Notes under the pieces: generated by a model
What the model was told of the DNA's origin: nothing
What the model saw: only the letters and a program-made list of their open reading frames with translations
Database searches by the model: none
NCBI GenBank assembly: GCA_002308615.1
Contig: DBWC01000001.1
Coordinates: 1 to 6,008, forward strand
Source of the DNA: Clostridiales bacterium UBA1248
GTDB lineage: Bacteria > Bacillota > Clostridia > Oscillospirales > CAG-272
Direction: 5' to 3'
Length of the DNA stretch: 6,008 nt
In this document: piece after piece, positions 5,625 through 6,008 of the stretch
Numbering within the stretch: the first letter of the stretch is position 1
Layout of the letters: the number at the start of each line of letters is the position of its first letter
Position numbers and translations under genes: made by a program

Positions 5625-5778
5625 TCGCACCGCATAGGGTGCAAGGAGTACAGAAAAGTATTCTGCATGCAGGCAAAATCATACGGAAATGTTTTATATG
5701 ACCGTTTGACCGCCGCATTTACGGATAGATTTTCGAGTACCTGTGAATTCATTATTCTATATGAAGGAGGGAAGCATA
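5625..5778 (+). promoter_or_regulatory. structured rpsL-rpsG intercistronic region, possible S7 regulatory site
   Basis: This 154-nt spacer holds several compact structures. GCACC (5627-5631) pairs with GGTGC (5638-5642) around a 6-nt loop just after the rpsL stop. CAGAA (5651-5655) pairs with TTCTG (5661-5665) around a 5-nt loop. CTGCATGCAG (5663-5672) is a perfect 10-bp palindrome overlapping that stem. A spare AAGGAG (5643-5648) sits between the two hairpins. In E. coli the equivalent spacer is where S7 binds its own mRNA to repress translation; whether this one works that way is inference. No convincing promoter was found in it, although TTGACC occurs at 5706-5711. Confidence 0.45.
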
Positions 5779-6008
5779 ATGCCGAGAAGAGGTCAAATAT
5801 CAAAAAGAGACGTTCTGCCGGATCCGCTTTATAATTCAAAGCTCGTAACAAAGCTCATAAACAACATAATGCTGGACGGCAAAAAGGGCGTTGCTCAGAA
5901 GATAGTTTACGACGCGTTCGAGACTGTGGAAGAAAAAACCGGAAAGAATCCGCTCGAAGCGTTCCAGGCGGCGCTTGAGAATATCATGCCGAAGCTGGAA
6001 GTAAAGGC
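5779..6008 (+). CDS. rpsG: 30S ribosomal protein S7 (5' part, cut by the window edge)
   Basis: The first 76 codons of S7, the primary 16S rRNA-binding protein that starts assembly of the 30S head and lines the exit-site region. The translation opens MPRRGQISKRDVLPDPLYNS and continues through KLVTKLINNIMLDGKK and NPLEAFQAALENIMPKLEVK, matching the conserved N-terminal half of bacterial S7 (usually about 156 residues). No stop is reached before the window ends, so the gene continues to the right. A strong AAGGAGG at 5764-5770 stands 8 nt before the ATG, fixing the start. It follows rpsL in the standard str operon order, so fusA and tuf would be expected next, though they are outside the window. 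No frameshift or missing conserved block is seen in the visible part. Confidence 0.97.
   Translation, partial: MPRRGQISKRDVLPDPLYNSKLVTKLINNIMLDGKKGVAQKIVYDAFETVEEKTGKNPLEAFQAALENIMPKLEVK

Noticed and set aside
5706..5758. Possible internal promoter before rpsG (TTGACC at 5706, TATTCT at 5753)
   Set aside because: No acceptable -10 lies 16-18 nt from TTGACC, and TATTCT has no recognisable -35 at proper spacing.
5667..5834. Forward 55-codon open frame overlapping the start of rpsG
   Set aside because: The product resembles nothing I recognise and its last third is rpsG read out of frame. The nearest Shine-Dalgarno is 18 nt away unless a hairpin closes the gap. It is mentioned only as a possibility in the spacer finding.

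Overview
The window looks like chromosomal DNA of an uncultured, probably anaerobic Bacillota (Clostridia-type) bacterium. The signs are strong AGGAGG-type ribosome binding sites, textbook sigma-70/SigA-type promoters in AT-rich gaps, a 137-residue S12 with the N-terminal insertion usual in Bacillota, and a YbxF-type L7Ae protein directly ahead of rpsL. The radical SAM enzyme also fits an anaerobe. Coding regions are GC- and CpG-rich while intergenic gaps are AT-rich. No mobile element, CRISPR array, tRNA or rRNA was seen.

Layout. Positions 1-105 hold an intergenic region with a strong hairpin (32-63) and a T-rich tail, probably a terminator for a gene left of the window and possibly shared with the convergent gene. 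A PflX-like (COG1313-type) radical SAM protein lies on the minus strand (106-978). The 979-1121 gap is a divergent promoter region with a near-consensus forward promoter. A two-gene forward operon follows. Its first gene is a cytosolic beta-lactamase-fold serine hydrolase (1122-2258). Its second gene overlaps the first by 4 nt (ATGA) and encodes an exported, membrane-anchored 820-residue protein (2255-4717). At 4718-4886 comes an AT-rich gap with a very strong promoter. It drives the start of the str ribosomal operon: the YbxF/L7Ae-like protein (4887-5135), rpsL (S12, 5211-5624) and the 5' part of rpsG (S7, 5779 to the window edge).

The most interesting item is the 820-residue protein. It reads as a signal peptide, a jelly-roll-like domain, two tandem glycerophosphodiester phosphodiesterase (GDPD)-like barrels, an Ig-like domain, an acidic linker and a C-terminal transmembrane anchor. 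In the second barrel the GDPD scaffold motif is kept in register, but nearly every catalytic or metal-binding position is replaced, so it looks like a surface pseudoenzyme. Its translational coupling to a cytosolic serine hydrolase suggests a shared, unknown role in the envelope or in carbohydrate or lipid handling.

The second notable point is in ribosomal protein S12. It carries Arg at the position equivalent to E. coli Lys88, where K88R is a classic streptomycin-resistance substitution. The str operon has its own promoter here and is not preceded by rpoBC. The 154-nt rpsL-rpsG gap contains small hairpins that could be an S7-type regulatory site.
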